Assembly: GCA_023431045.1 (NCBI GenBank) | Contig: JAEYXZ010000111.1 | Coordinates: 1 to 8,593 of the forward strand | Direction of reading: 5' to 3' | DNA from: Bacillota bacterium | GTDB lineage: Bacteria > Bacillota_I > Bacilli_A > Acholeplasmatales > Acholeplasmataceae | DNA: 8,593 nucleotides | Shown here: positions 1 to 7,116 of the stretch, piece by piece | How the letters are laid out: every line of letters begins with the position of its first letter | Position numbering within the stretch: position 1 is the stretch's first letter | Program-made: the position numbers and the translations under genes | Notes under the pieces: generated by a model | What the model saw: only the letters and a program-made list of their open reading frames with translations | Told to the model about the DNA's origin: nothing | The model's database searches: none

Positions 1-1
1 A

Positions 2-115
2 AATCAATCAACATTAGATACACGTACAGAAGGCGATTATACAATCGCATTACAAGTCTCAGATGTTTGGGGCAACGTCACCGTTGAAACCTTCATCTTC
101 AGAGTAATTAAGTAA
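2..115 (+). CDS. C-terminal end of a probable secreted/surface protein with Ig-like fold (5' partial)
   Basis: Only the last 37 codons and a TAA stop are in the window; the frame is open to the left edge. The visible peptide includes GDYTIALQVSDVWGNVTVET, an alternating beta-strand pattern. The G-D-Y-T-(x)n-V-S-D-x-x-G-N core is common in bacterial Ig-like, PKD or cadherin-like domains at the ends of exported proteins. The stop overlaps the ribosome site of the next gene, and only 13 nt separate the two genes, so they are probably cotranscribed. Given the neighbours, this could be the tail of a surface glucan-binding or glucan-degrading protein, but that is inference from context; no catalytic part is visible. 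The coding frame is well supported, while the fold is a judgement from a short segment. Confidence 0.6.
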   Translation, partial: NQSTLDTRTEGDYTIALQVSDVWGNVTVETFIFRVIK

Positions 116-120
116 GGAGG
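114..120 (+). promoter_or_regulatory. Ribosome binding site of the maltose-binding protein gene
   Basis: AAGGAGG lies 8 nt upstream of the ATG at 129 and overlaps the TAA stop of the preceding gene. It is a near-perfect anti-Shine-Dalgarno match, it fixes the start codon, and the overlap suggests translational coupling to the upstream gene. Confidence 0.85.
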
Positions 121-128
121 ACATCAAA

Positions 129-1703
129 ATGAGAAAAATATTTCTAACTTTAGTTTTATTACTAGGTATCGTCCTACTAGCTGCATGTACTCCAGAAGTT
201 ACTGAAGACGATAAATTTACAGTAACATTTAATTCAGCAGGTGGTACTGCTGTTGCTTCTCAAGAAGTTGAAGATGGCGACACAGCAACTGAACCTACTG
301 ATCCAACTCGTACTGGTTATATTTTCCAACACTGGTATGTAACCAACGAAAATGTTCCATTTAACTTCACAACTCCAATTGTTGCTGATATCACTTTAAC
401 AGCTTATTGGACTCAACAATCAGTGACTAATAATGGTAACGTTACAGACTTCTCTGATTTATTCGTTCCTAAATCAACAATTCGTGTTTGGATTGACGAC
501 CAAGCTGGCGAATATATGGGAGAAATTATTGCTGCATTTAATGAAATTTATCCAAATATCGTTGTTGAACATCAACATATGGGTACAGTCGATGCTCGTG
601 AAAGATTAAAGACATTCGGTCCATCAGGTAATGGTGCTGACGTCTTCCAATTCCCACATGACCATTTAGCTCAAGCAATTCTTGAAGATTTAGTTTATGC
701 ACTTCCAACTGACGTTGCTGCAAGCATTGCAGAACGTGCTCACCCACTAGGTCTTGATATCGCAACACTTTGGTATGATGAACAAGCTAAGAGTTTTGAT
801 CCAGCATCTCCAAATGCTCAAGAAAAACTATTTGCTGTTCCAATGTCACTAGAATCAGTTGGTCTTTACTATAATAAAGATTTAGTATCAACTCCAGCTG
901 CTACTTATGAAGAACTTCTTGAAGAAGCCGCTCTTTGGTTAGATGAAATCGCAATTGGCGAAACAGTTTTAACGAATGCAGATAAGAGTTACTACTATTA
1001 TGGTACCTCTTCACACTGGGCAGATTCATACTTCATGCAACACATTTACTCAGCATTCGATTTCACACCATTTGGTGAAACTCTCGATGATCCATCCGAA
1101 GTTGGATTTGCAACTTTAGGTGCTGCTAATGGCGCACTTGAATGGATTAGAGATGAACTTAAACCAATGGTAACTGGTTCTGGTACTCATAACTCAGTTA
1201 CTGGTGGAGCTAACTTTGAAGGCGGTAAGATTCCTTACGTCTTAGCTGGTCCATGGAACAACGAAGCATATAAGAATGCTGGATTGAATTATGGTATCGC
1301 TCCACTTCCAACCATCAATGGTAAAGCAACTTCTACATTTGCTGGTGCTCAAATGGCTGCAGTTTACAAGTATTCTAAGAATACTGCTGATGCAATTAAG
1401 TTTGTTAAATTCTTAGCTTCTGACGAAGCAATGGAAATTCAATATAGATTAAAGGCTAAATTACCTGCACTTCAATCAGAATTACTCTATGATGTTGCTG
1501 GTGTTATGGATGATCCTCTAATGGTTGCAATGTCTGAACAATTAGAAACATCAGTTCCAATGCCTACTATCCCAGAAGTTACTTATTACTGGGGTCCAGG
1601 AGAAACTATGCTTCAACAAGTATGGAACAATGCAATAGCTCCTGCTACTGCTGCGACTACTGCTGAAGAAAGTTATCAATCACTAAAAGCCGGTGCTTCA
1701 TAA
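129..1703 (+). CDS. malE: Maltose/maltodextrin ABC transporter, substrate-binding lipoprotein (MalE-like) with an inserted beta repeat
   Basis: This 524-residue extracytoplasmic solute-binding protein captures maltose or maltodextrins for the permeases encoded downstream. Residues 1-20 form a lipoprotein signal peptide: MRK, a hydrophobic core, and a lipobox ending LLAAC, with Cys20 as the lipid-anchored residue. Residues about 29-94 form a Listeria-Bacteroides (InlB B-repeat/Flg_new) type repeat, seen in TVTFNSAGGT, the DPTRTGYIFQHW core and the closing LTAYW. A polar linker follows, then the binding domain from about 115 to the end. MalE-like landmarks are GNGADVFQFPHD (167-178), LAGPWNNEAYKNAGLNYGIA (372-391) and MPTIPEVTYYW (478-488), matching the GPW...VNYG and MPNIP...W regions of E. 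coli MBP as I recall them. The start is fixed by the AAGGAGG site. The family and cluster role are well supported; the exact sugar is inferred from the MalF/MalG and GH13 neighbours. Confidence 0.92.
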   Translation: MRKIFLTLVLLLGIVLLAACTPEVTEDDKFTVTFNSAGGTAVASQEVEDGDTATEPTDPTRTGYIFQHWYVTNENVPFNFTTPIVADITLTAYWTQQSVTNNGNVTDFSDLFVPKSTIRVWIDDQAGEYMGEIIAAFNEIYPNIVVEHQHMGTVDARERLKTFGPSGNGADVFQFPHDHLAQAILEDLVYALPTDVAASIAERAHPLGLDIATLWYDEQAKSFDPASPNAQEKLFAVPMSLESVGLYYNKDLVSTPAATYEELLEEAALWLDEIAIGETVLTNADKSYYYYGTSSHWADSYFMQHIYSAFDFTPFGETLDDPSEVGFATLGAANGALEWIRDELKPMVTGSGTHNSVTGGANFEGGKIPYVLAGPWNNEAYKNAGLNYGIAPLPTINGKATSTFAGAQMAAVYKYSKNTADAIKFVKFLASDEAMEIQYRLKAKLPALQSELLYDVAGVMDDPLMVAMSEQLETSVPMPTIPEVTYYWGPGETMLQQVWNNAIAPATAATTAEESYQSLKAGAS

Positions 1704-1738
1704 AAGACTCCTGCTTAAACAACTTTAGATTTTAAATC

Positions 1739-1776
1739 AGTGAAGGCGGCAAGCAGTTTTGTTTGTCGCCCTCATT
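1739..1776 (+). other. Intergenic stem-loop between the binding protein and permease genes
   Basis: The arm at 1745-1755 (GGCGGCAAGCA) pairs with 1760-1770 (TGTTTGTCGCC) over 11 positions, including two G-U pairs, around a GTTT loop. Below one A-C mismatch the helix continues for five more pairs (1739-1743 with 1772-1776). It starts 35 nt after the binding-protein stop and ends 19 nt before the permease ribosome site. No long T run follows, so it is not a textbook intrinsic terminator. The likely role is mRNA 3'-end protection, processing or partial termination that gives more binding protein than permease, as is known for malE-malF spacers in other bacteria. The pairing is read directly; the role is inference. 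Confidence 0.65.
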
Positions 1777-1795
1777 TGATATATTACGAAATAAA

Positions 1796-1801
1796 AAGGA
1801 G
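1796..1801 (+). promoter_or_regulatory. Ribosome binding site deciding the MalF-type permease start
   Basis: AAGGAG lies 9 nt before the ATG at 1811. It supports that ATG over the in-frame TTG at 1763, which lies inside the intergenic stem-loop and has no comparable site. Confidence 0.85.
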
Positions 1802-1810
1802 TGTCGAGTT

Positions 1811-4800
1811 ATGAAATTTTTAACCGCGCTAAAAACAATTGCTTCCGCTATTGTATGGGGTCTTGGACAACTATTCAATAGACAATATTTAAAGTCCCTA
1901 TTCTTTTTTGTTATCTTTGCTGGATTCATTATGATTGAAATCTCAACATCTAAATATTTTGTTGATGATGCTCATCCGAATCAAGTTGCACTAGATAAAG
2001 TTGCAGGAGAAAGTATTAAAGATTGGCATCAAACATCATTTTTAGCCAGATATGATGCATATGTTGCTAATGGTACGATTCTAGATACTTCTGATGATCG
2101 ACCAATTGTCGAGTTTGAAGAATATCTTGCATCCATTAATGTCAATCGAGGTACTGATGGACAATACTTCTCAAGTTATGAAGGTAACGGTAGATGGACC
2201 AATCCATCCTCAGTCAATTTCACTGAAGATAAATTCATTGAATATTTCGCGATGGATCTAGCAGCTGCAAGTTATACCAGATATACTCAAGTTACAACAG
2301 CTCAAAACCCAACCGTCATTCTCGATGAAGATTTCGATCTTTTAACCGCAACTCATTTTATTACCAAGGAAAATTTATTTGTCGATGTGACAAATGACCC
2401 TAGTTTTGACAGTGAAACAGCAATCCCTGAAGACCCATCAACTTGGGTGTTTTATCGTGAAATAAATACACTTGTCAATGGTAATAACATAAAAGAATAC
2501 GTTGAAACATATCCTTTATTCCGTCTTCCTAGTGATGTGACACCAAATCGCTTATCATCCAGCGATGTTGCAGCATTGGTTGAAAACGGAAATTGGAAGA
2601 CTTTTAATAAAAACGGAGCTATCTTCCGTGCTTCAGGTGTACATTATGTTGGTGTTTCTTTTAATAGTACAAACCCAAATCCAAATCGTTACTTATTACT
2701 ATCGACTACTAATCTCTCATTACGAATTAAAGTTGAAAGTGGTGCAAACTCATTTAATCCACTTGAAAGACCTTTAATTATCGGTCCACTTTATGAACAA
2801 AATGGTGTCTTATTCGAAAAGTATCAAGCTGGATTACTATTTAATGGTAATCGTCTTCAGTATAATCAAACCACTTTTTCTAATATCTTTAGAGAAACAA
2901 TGGCTCAAACTTATACCATAACACCAAATCTAATTTCGAGTTCTTCTTTCATTAAGCTCATGTTAAGAGTTTGGTTCGATTTAAATCCTGATGTAAGAGA
3001 TCAATTCTATAATGATTATAATAATTTCTTCTTCGATGAAGCAGGATTATTTGTAAAAGGTTACTGGGAAGTTATCACATTAGGTCAAGCTAAAAAACTT
3101 GAAATGTATGATCATCTATCACTCGTTAACGCAATGATTGGTCGTGCAGGTGAATCAGCAAACTCTAATATTCGTTCACACTTATCCTATGATGGTGCGA
3201 TTGTTGTTATGGGACACGTCTCAACACAACTCCTATTAGAAGGTTTAATTGCAGTTATTCTATCTCTCTTCTTCTTTATTGCCGGTATCTGGAATGTTAT
3301 TGATGCATTCAAAGTCGCTGAGTATAAGCGAAATGAACTAAAGAGACTTGGTTGGATTATCAAACCAGTGCCAGTTTATGAACTAATTATTCTTGATATA
3401 CTGACACTTGGTTTATTTAGAATTATATGGAATTATTTCGGTGTTAGAGCAATCAAACATGTGACAAAGGATGATTCAATTCAAATCTGGAAAGAGTTCT
3501 TCTTAATGCTCATTCCATTTTATGGAGCGACTCGCTTATCAAATTTAGCTCGTAAACTCGAACAGTTTAGTCACGTTGAAGATCAAAAGTTATCAAAGAC
3601 AACCTTAATAACAACTTTATTCCTAGTTTCAGGTATTGTTGCTAATTGCATGATTCAACATCATTTAAATAAGTATCTAACAAAAGCAAAACCAGCTAAA
3701 CAAATTAAGATGACTTCAATGACAAAACTTGCTTTCTTAATTATCATAACTGGTGGAATTTACATTTACGTATGGCTTTATAAAGCAATGCGTGATGTTA
3801 AAGTACTTACTAAAGATGATCAAACCAAGATTTGGTTACAGATGTTGTTATCAATTCTAATCCCATTCTATTCGATTTATTCAATCATCAAACTCGAAAA
3901 TATTCTTTATAAGTATCGCTTAAAAGAACATCCAGAAGCTGAACCAAATAACTTCACACCATTGATGATTGGTTTATTCGTATTAACTGTTTTCTTTGCT
4001 GGACTACTTGTCTTTATTAATAACTTCAGTATGGATGTTGCATTCCTAATGAGAGCATCACTCGGTGTCACACTAGCTCTCTTACTTGGTGTTACAATTT
4101 ATAACTTGATTGCATCCATCAAACTCGCTAAAGCAAATAAATATCCATTTAGTACAGTGAAAGAAATTCTCCTTCACTTCATTCCATTCTATGCACTCAT
4201 GTATCTTGCAAAAATTCATAAACTATCGAGTGATACAAAACCATTATCACTTGATCAAGTATCTAAACGTGCATCCTGGATGTATTTGGTATCATATTTT
4301 GTCTTAGGTGTTGTCCTCTTTGGATTAGCCGCATCACTTGAATTTATTTCGATTGATCCAGCCAATACATCAACCGGTCAATCAATCATCATATATTCAG
4401 TCATGAGTATCATTGGATTTATGTATGCAATTGGTATGTTTGGAGTCTTACAAGAACAACTCAATGTTGAAATTTCAAGACTTGAACGTGATAAAGATCC
4501 ATTACTAATCTTAGTTCCAGAACTAGTTGATCCAAACGCGGAAGAACATACCAGAATTAAACCTGAATCATTATCTGGTGGTCGTTACTTCAAACACATC
4601 TGGGATACTGGTTTTGAATACATAGTTTTAATGCCAGCGTTATTCGTCTTAGGTTTTATCTCTATCATGCCGATTGCTTTCGGGTTTGTCATCGCATTTA
4701 CATCGATTTCAGGTTCTGAATCAATGATTGATACATTTAATTGGGTCGCACTCGAAAACTTTGTTGCCATCTTTAACTTCGACTCAGTATTAGGTCGTTC

Positions 4801-5617
4801 CTTTGGTGTTGCTTTCTGGAGAGTTCTCTCTTGGACCGTTGTTTGGGCAATTTTCTCAACCTTCACGGTATTCTTTGGTGGTTTCTTCCAGGCATTAATC
4901 ATTAACAGTGAATCAATCGTCTTTAGAAAGTTGTGGCGTACTATCTTAATCTTACCTTGGGCAATACCAGCACTTCTTTCTCAAATGGTGTTCTCAGTTA
5001 TCTTTAATGAAAATGGTTTAGTAAACCAAATTCTACAAACCGTAGGTATGTATGATTTATTCATCGATTGGGGTATATTAGGTATACCATATAGTGAAGC
5101 AACCGGACTAGCACAATTCTTCTGGATGGGTGATGGAAATATTGGTTGGTTCTCGAATACATTTAACCCTAATTTCGTTAGAGCATCCTTAATTGTTGTT
5201 AATATTTGGTTAGGATTCCCATACTTTATGGCCTTAATGACTGGTATTATGACAGCAATCGATAAATCGCTTTACGAAGCTGCTGATATCGATGGAGCAA
5301 GTGGATTCCAAAAACTAATGAAGATTACGATGCCACTTGTGCTGTATTCAACCGCACCAATATTAATTATGACGTTCTCAGGGAACTTCAACAACTTCGG
5401 GGTCATCTACTTTATTACCGGTGGTGGACCAAATGATAATGTTGCATCACTTGGATTTGCCGGAGATACAGATATCTTAATATCGTGGATGTATAAACTA
5501 ACAACCGATTATGCAATCTATAACATGGCCTCTGTCTTCTCGGTCTTAATATTCTTGTTTGTCGGATCTGTCACGGCTTGGAACTTATCCAGAACCCGTG
5601 CGTTCCAGGAGGATTAA
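1811..5617 (+). CDS. malF: Giant MalF-type maltodextrin ABC permease with extracytoplasmic domain and IPFY-repeat membrane region
   Basis: This 1268-residue membrane protein forms half of the sugar channel. The ATG at 1811 is chosen for its AAGGAG site; an in-frame TTG 16 codons upstream lacks one. Order: cytoplasmic basic N terminus; membrane segment about 28-46; polar extracytoplasmic domain about 50-470, which I do not recognise; membrane segment about 474-498 followed by a basic stretch (KVAEYKRNELKR); then a polytopic region about 520-880 with three repeats, each ending in IPFY (568-571, 684-687, 791-794). The first two also share TKDD. The canonical permease domain starts near 935. Its coupling loop is EAADIDGASGFQKLMKITMP (1156-1175), fitting EAA-x3-G-x9-I-x-x-P, and FNNFGVIYFITGGGP (1193-1207) matches E. 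coli MalF. Ordinary MalF is roughly 300-500 residues, so about 930 residues are extra. The stop lies 3 nt before malG. The permease call is strong; the function of the extra modules is unknown. Confidence 0.9.
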   Translation: MKFLTALKTIASAIVWGLGQLFNRQYLKSLFFFVIFAGFIMIEISTSKYFVDDAHPNQVALDKVAGESIKDWHQTSFLARYDAYVANGTILDTSDDRPIVEFEEYLASINVNRGTDGQYFSSYEGNGRWTNPSSVNFTEDKFIEYFAMDLAAASYTRYTQVTTAQNPTVILDEDFDLLTATHFITKENLFVDVTNDPSFDSETAIPEDPSTWVFYREINTLVNGNNIKEYVETYPLFRLPSDVTPNRLSSSDVAALVENGNWKTFNKNGAIFRASGVHYVGVSFNSTNPNPNRYLLLSTTNLSLRIKVESGANSFNPLERPLIIGPLYEQNGVLFEKYQAGLLFNGNRLQYNQTTFSNIFRETMAQTYTITPNLISSSSFIKLMLRVWFDLNPDVRDQFYNDYNNFFFDEAGLFVKGYWEVITLGQAKKLEMYDHLSLVNAMIGRAGESANSNIRSHLSYDGAIVVMGHVSTQLLLEGLIAVILSLFFFIAGIWNVIDAFKVAEYKRNELKRLGWIIKPVPVYELIILDILTLGLFRIIWNYFGVRAIKHVTKDDSIQIWKEFFLMLIPFYGATRLSNLARKLEQFSHVEDQKLSKTTLITTLFLVSGIVANCMIQHHLNKYLTKAKPAKQIKMTSMTKLAFLIIITGGIYIYVWLYKAMRDVKVLTKDDQTKIWLQMLLSILIPFYSIYSIIKLENILYKYRLKEHPEAEPNNFTPLMIGLFVLTVFFAGLLVFINNFSMDVAFLMRASLGVTLALLLGVTIYNLIASIKLAKANKYPFSTVKEILLHFIPFYALMYLAKIHKLSSDTKPLSLDQVSKRASWMYLVSYFVLGVVLFGLAASLEFISIDPANTSTGQSIIIYSVMSIIGFMYAIGMFGVLQEQLNVEISRLERDKDPLLILVPELVDPNAEEHTRIKPESLSGGRYFKHIWDTGFEYIVLMPALFVLGFISIMPIAFGFVIAFTSISGSESMIDTFNWVALENFVAIFNFDSVLGRSFGVAFWRVLSWTVVWAIFSTFTVFFGGFFQALIINSESIVFRKLWRTILILPWAIPALLSQMVFSVIFNENGLVNQILQTVGMYDLFIDWGILGIPYSEATGLAQFFWMGDGNIGWFSNTFNPNFVRASLIVVNIWLGFPYFMALMTGIMTAIDKSLYEAADIDGASGFQKLMKITMPLVLYSTAPILIMTFSGNFNNFGVIYFITGGGPNDNVASLGFAGDTDILISWMYKLTTDYAIYNMASVFSVLIFLFVGSVTAWNLSRTRAFQED
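3374..3565 (+). repeat. IPFY membrane repeat 1 (protein level) in the MalF-type permease
   Basis: Residues about 522-585 of the permease. A hydrophobic segment with TLGLFRIIW is followed by VTKDDSIQIW and then LIPFYGATRLSNLARKLEQF. The pattern LTLGxxxxxW, polar TKDD, IPFY resembles the DUF4234 family as I recall it. It shares TKDD...IW...IPFY with repeat 2 at nearly the same spacing (16 versus 17 residues from T to I). Boundaries are approximate. Confidence 0.6.
3719..3916 (+). repeat. IPFY membrane repeat 2 (protein level) in the MalF-type permease
   Basis: Residues about 637-702. ITGGIYIYVWLYKAMRDVKV is followed by LTKDDQTKIW and ILIPFYSIYSIIKLENILYK. This is the copy closest to a DUF4234-like pattern (GIYxxxWLYK). 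It is clearly related to repeat 1 through TKDD, IW and IPFY. Boundaries are approximate and the family name is from memory. Confidence 0.65.
4043..4225 (+). repeat. IPFY membrane repeat 3 (protein level) in the MalF-type permease
   Basis: Residues about 745-805. A hydrophobic segment is followed by LAKANKYPFSTVKEILLHF and IPFYALMYLAKIHKL. It lacks TKDD. Instead it has AKxxxYxFxT before the IPFY segment, which matches the N-terminal repeat of the MalG-type permease better than repeats 1 and 2. Confidence 0.5.
5607..5612 (+). promoter_or_regulatory. Ribosome binding site of the MalG-type permease gene
   Basis: AGGAGG lies 8 nt before the ATG at 5621 and sits inside the last codons of the MalF-type gene, just before its TAA. 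The two genes are therefore probably translationally coupled, as expected for partners of one heterodimer. Confidence 0.85.
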
Positions 5618-5620
5618 ACG

Positions 5621-7114
5621 ATGACAATTACCATTAACATTCTTAGTTTGATTATTATCCTTTTAATCGCGGTTAACTACGAAACAATGTATGATGTCGC
5701 TAAGAAAAAAGGATACGAATTTAATACAAAAGTTAGACTCATTTGTTTGATTCCTATTTATTCTTGGAAGTATGTTAAAGAATTACCACTACTTAAATCT
5801 CATATTACCGAAGAAGAAATTAGTTATCTATATACACCTAAGATGATCATCATGAGATTTATTGTTACAGCACTCATCATGTTAGTTCTCGTTGGATTCA
5901 TTGTTGCTTTCTTTATTACTGGTTATCTATCATTAAACAATGTTAATATGAGTAATATCGTTACATTAATCCTCATGCTCGTGATTGGACTCTTGGTTCA
6001 AGGACTTGTCGTTGAGTTTGCTAATAAAAAAGGTTATGAAGGTATTATTCCTGGTATCATTGGAATTCTACCTCTTGTAATCATGGCACTAATCAATCTT
6101 TTCCTTGGATTACCTAAATTAGGTTTTATTGCAGCATCCTCTATCAATATTGTCTCATTCTTCATTCTTGGTGCATTATGTATGGTTTACTATACGAAAG
6201 CTAAAAAGAAGAGAAACATTTCACAACGTGCACTCGTTGCAACATTCTCACCTAAAAATATTTTAGGTAAACTCTTAATTTATACTGAGATATCTTTACT
6301 AGCGATAGTCGTCGTCATTCCAGTAATTTATATCTTCGGTATGGCGTTTGCCAACGTTCAAACCGCGATTCCTAACCAAATTTGGCCAGATAATCCAAAA
6401 TGGGATGCGTTTATCTACTTATTTAATTCCGAAGAATCTAAATTTACCACTTGGTATATGAATACCTTGTCAATCGCACTCATCAACATGATTGCTGGTA
6501 CACTCATTATCACTGGTGCTTCTTATGTCTTTGCGAGATTCTCATTTAAAGGTAAAAAAGCTGGACTCTTAACCATTCTTGTCTTACAAGCATTCCCATC
6601 ATTCATGGGTTTACTTGCAATGTATGTTCTATTCTGGAGATTTGGATTACTTGGACAACCATTATGGCTATCAGTCTTATATATTGGTGGATCGATTCCA
6701 GGTAACCTTTGGTTAATTAAGGGATTCTTAACGCAGATTCCAAAAGATCTCGATGAATCAGCGATGATTGATGGTGCATCAAAACTTCAAACATTTATCT
6801 ACATCATATTACCTCTAGCAATTCCAATTCTAACCTTCGTTGCAGTATCAATGTTTATGGGTCCATGGATGGATTATATGCTTCCTGGTTATTTATTAAA
6901 TTTCCTACCAGAAGGTGCGCCGGTTGGTTATGATGTACAAAATCAATGGACATTGGCGGTTGGTATCTTTAACTTCATCAATGACCAAAACAGTTTAAAT
7001 TACTCTGCGTTTGCTGCAGCAGCACTGATTGTTGGGTTACCAATTGCACTCATTTATATGGTCTTCCAAAGATACCTCATTGAAGGTATTATGGCAGGAG
7101 CTACGAAAGGATAA
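5621..7114 (+). CDS. malG: MalG-type maltodextrin ABC permease with N-terminal membrane extension
   Basis: This 497-residue membrane protein is the second channel subunit, partner of the MalF-type protein. The canonical domain starts near residue 218. Its coupling loop is ESAMIDGASKLQTFIYIILP (379-398), fitting the EAA-x3-G-x9-I-x-LP rule with ESA for EAA. The C terminus, WTLAVGIFNF (443-452) and FQRYLIEGIMAGATKG (482-497), closely matches the end of E. coli MalG (YTLAVG...QRWLVNGLTAGGVKG, from memory). Ordinary MalG is about 280-300 residues. Here about 215 extra residues precede it, with several membrane segments (about 3-20, 76-102, 112-134, 143-163, 168-192). The extension carries AKKKGYEFNT...LIPIYSWKYV (27-52), related to the IPFY repeats of the MalF-type protein, and a weaker second copy starting ANKKGYEG (134-141). 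It begins 3 nt after malF and ends 2 nt before the GH13 gene. The subunit call is strong; the role of the extension is unknown. Confidence 0.92.
   Translation: MTITINILSLIIILLIAVNYETMYDVAKKKGYEFNTKVRLICLIPIYSWKYVKELPLLKSHITEEEISYLYTPKMIIMRFIVTALIMLVLVGFIVAFFITGYLSLNNVNMSNIVTLILMLVIGLLVQGLVVEFANKKGYEGIIPGIIGILPLVIMALINLFLGLPKLGFIAASSINIVSFFILGALCMVYYTKAKKKRNISQRALVATFSPKNILGKLLIYTEISLLAIVVVIPVIYIFGMAFANVQTAIPNQIWPDNPKWDAFIYLFNSEESKFTTWYMNTLSIALINMIAGTLIITGASYVFARFSFKGKKAGLLTILVLQAFPSFMGLLAMYVLFWRFGLLGQPLWLSVLYIGGSIPGNLWLIKGFLTQIPKDLDESAMIDGASKLQTFIYIILPLAIPILTFVAVSMFMGPWMDYMLPGYLLNFLPEGAPVGYDVQNQWTLAVGIFNFINDQNSLNYSAFAAAALIVGLPIALIYMVFQRYLIEGIMAGATKG
5630..5791 (+). repeat. IPFY-type membrane repeat in the MalG-type permease N terminus (protein level)
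   Basis: Residues about 4-57. A hydrophobic segment is followed by AKKKGYEFNT and then LIPIYSWKYVKEL. It aligns with repeat 3 of the MalF-type protein (AKANKYPFST...FIPFYALMYL) with only one residue of spacing difference. A possible degenerate copy lies at residues about 112-163 (FANKKGYEG... then ILPLVIMALI). Confidence 0.5.
7106..7111 (+). promoter_or_regulatory. Ribosome binding site of the GH13 gene
   Basis: AAAGGA lies 5 nt before the ATG at 7117 and overlaps the final codons of the MalG-type gene. The spacing is a little short, but no better start exists: the GH13 fold begins within the first 15 residues. Confidence 0.65.
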
Positions 7115-7116
7115 TT

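Noticed and set aside
1757..1785. Possible promoter before malF with TATATT at 1780-1785
   Set aside because: No acceptable -35 element lies at 16-18 nt, and AT-rich spacers give such -10-like hexamers by chance.
1739..1790. Intergenic stem-loop as a full intrinsic terminator
   Set aside because: The helix is strong, but no T run follows (CTCATTTGATAT), and the downstream gene has no evident promoter of its own.
1763..1810. TTG at 1763 as an alternative start adding 16 residues to the MalF-type protein
   Set aside because: It lies inside the intergenic stem-loop and has no ribosome site, whereas the ATG at 1811 has AAGGAG at 9 nt and begins a normal N terminus before a membrane segment.
4585..4902. 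105-codon open frame on the minus strand inside the MalF-type gene
   Set aside because: It lies opposite the conserved permease domain, has no ribosome site or recognisable domain, and is a shadow frame. The same holds for minus-strand frames at 538-768, 1732-1929 and 7919-8101 and the plus-strand frame at 2565-2777.
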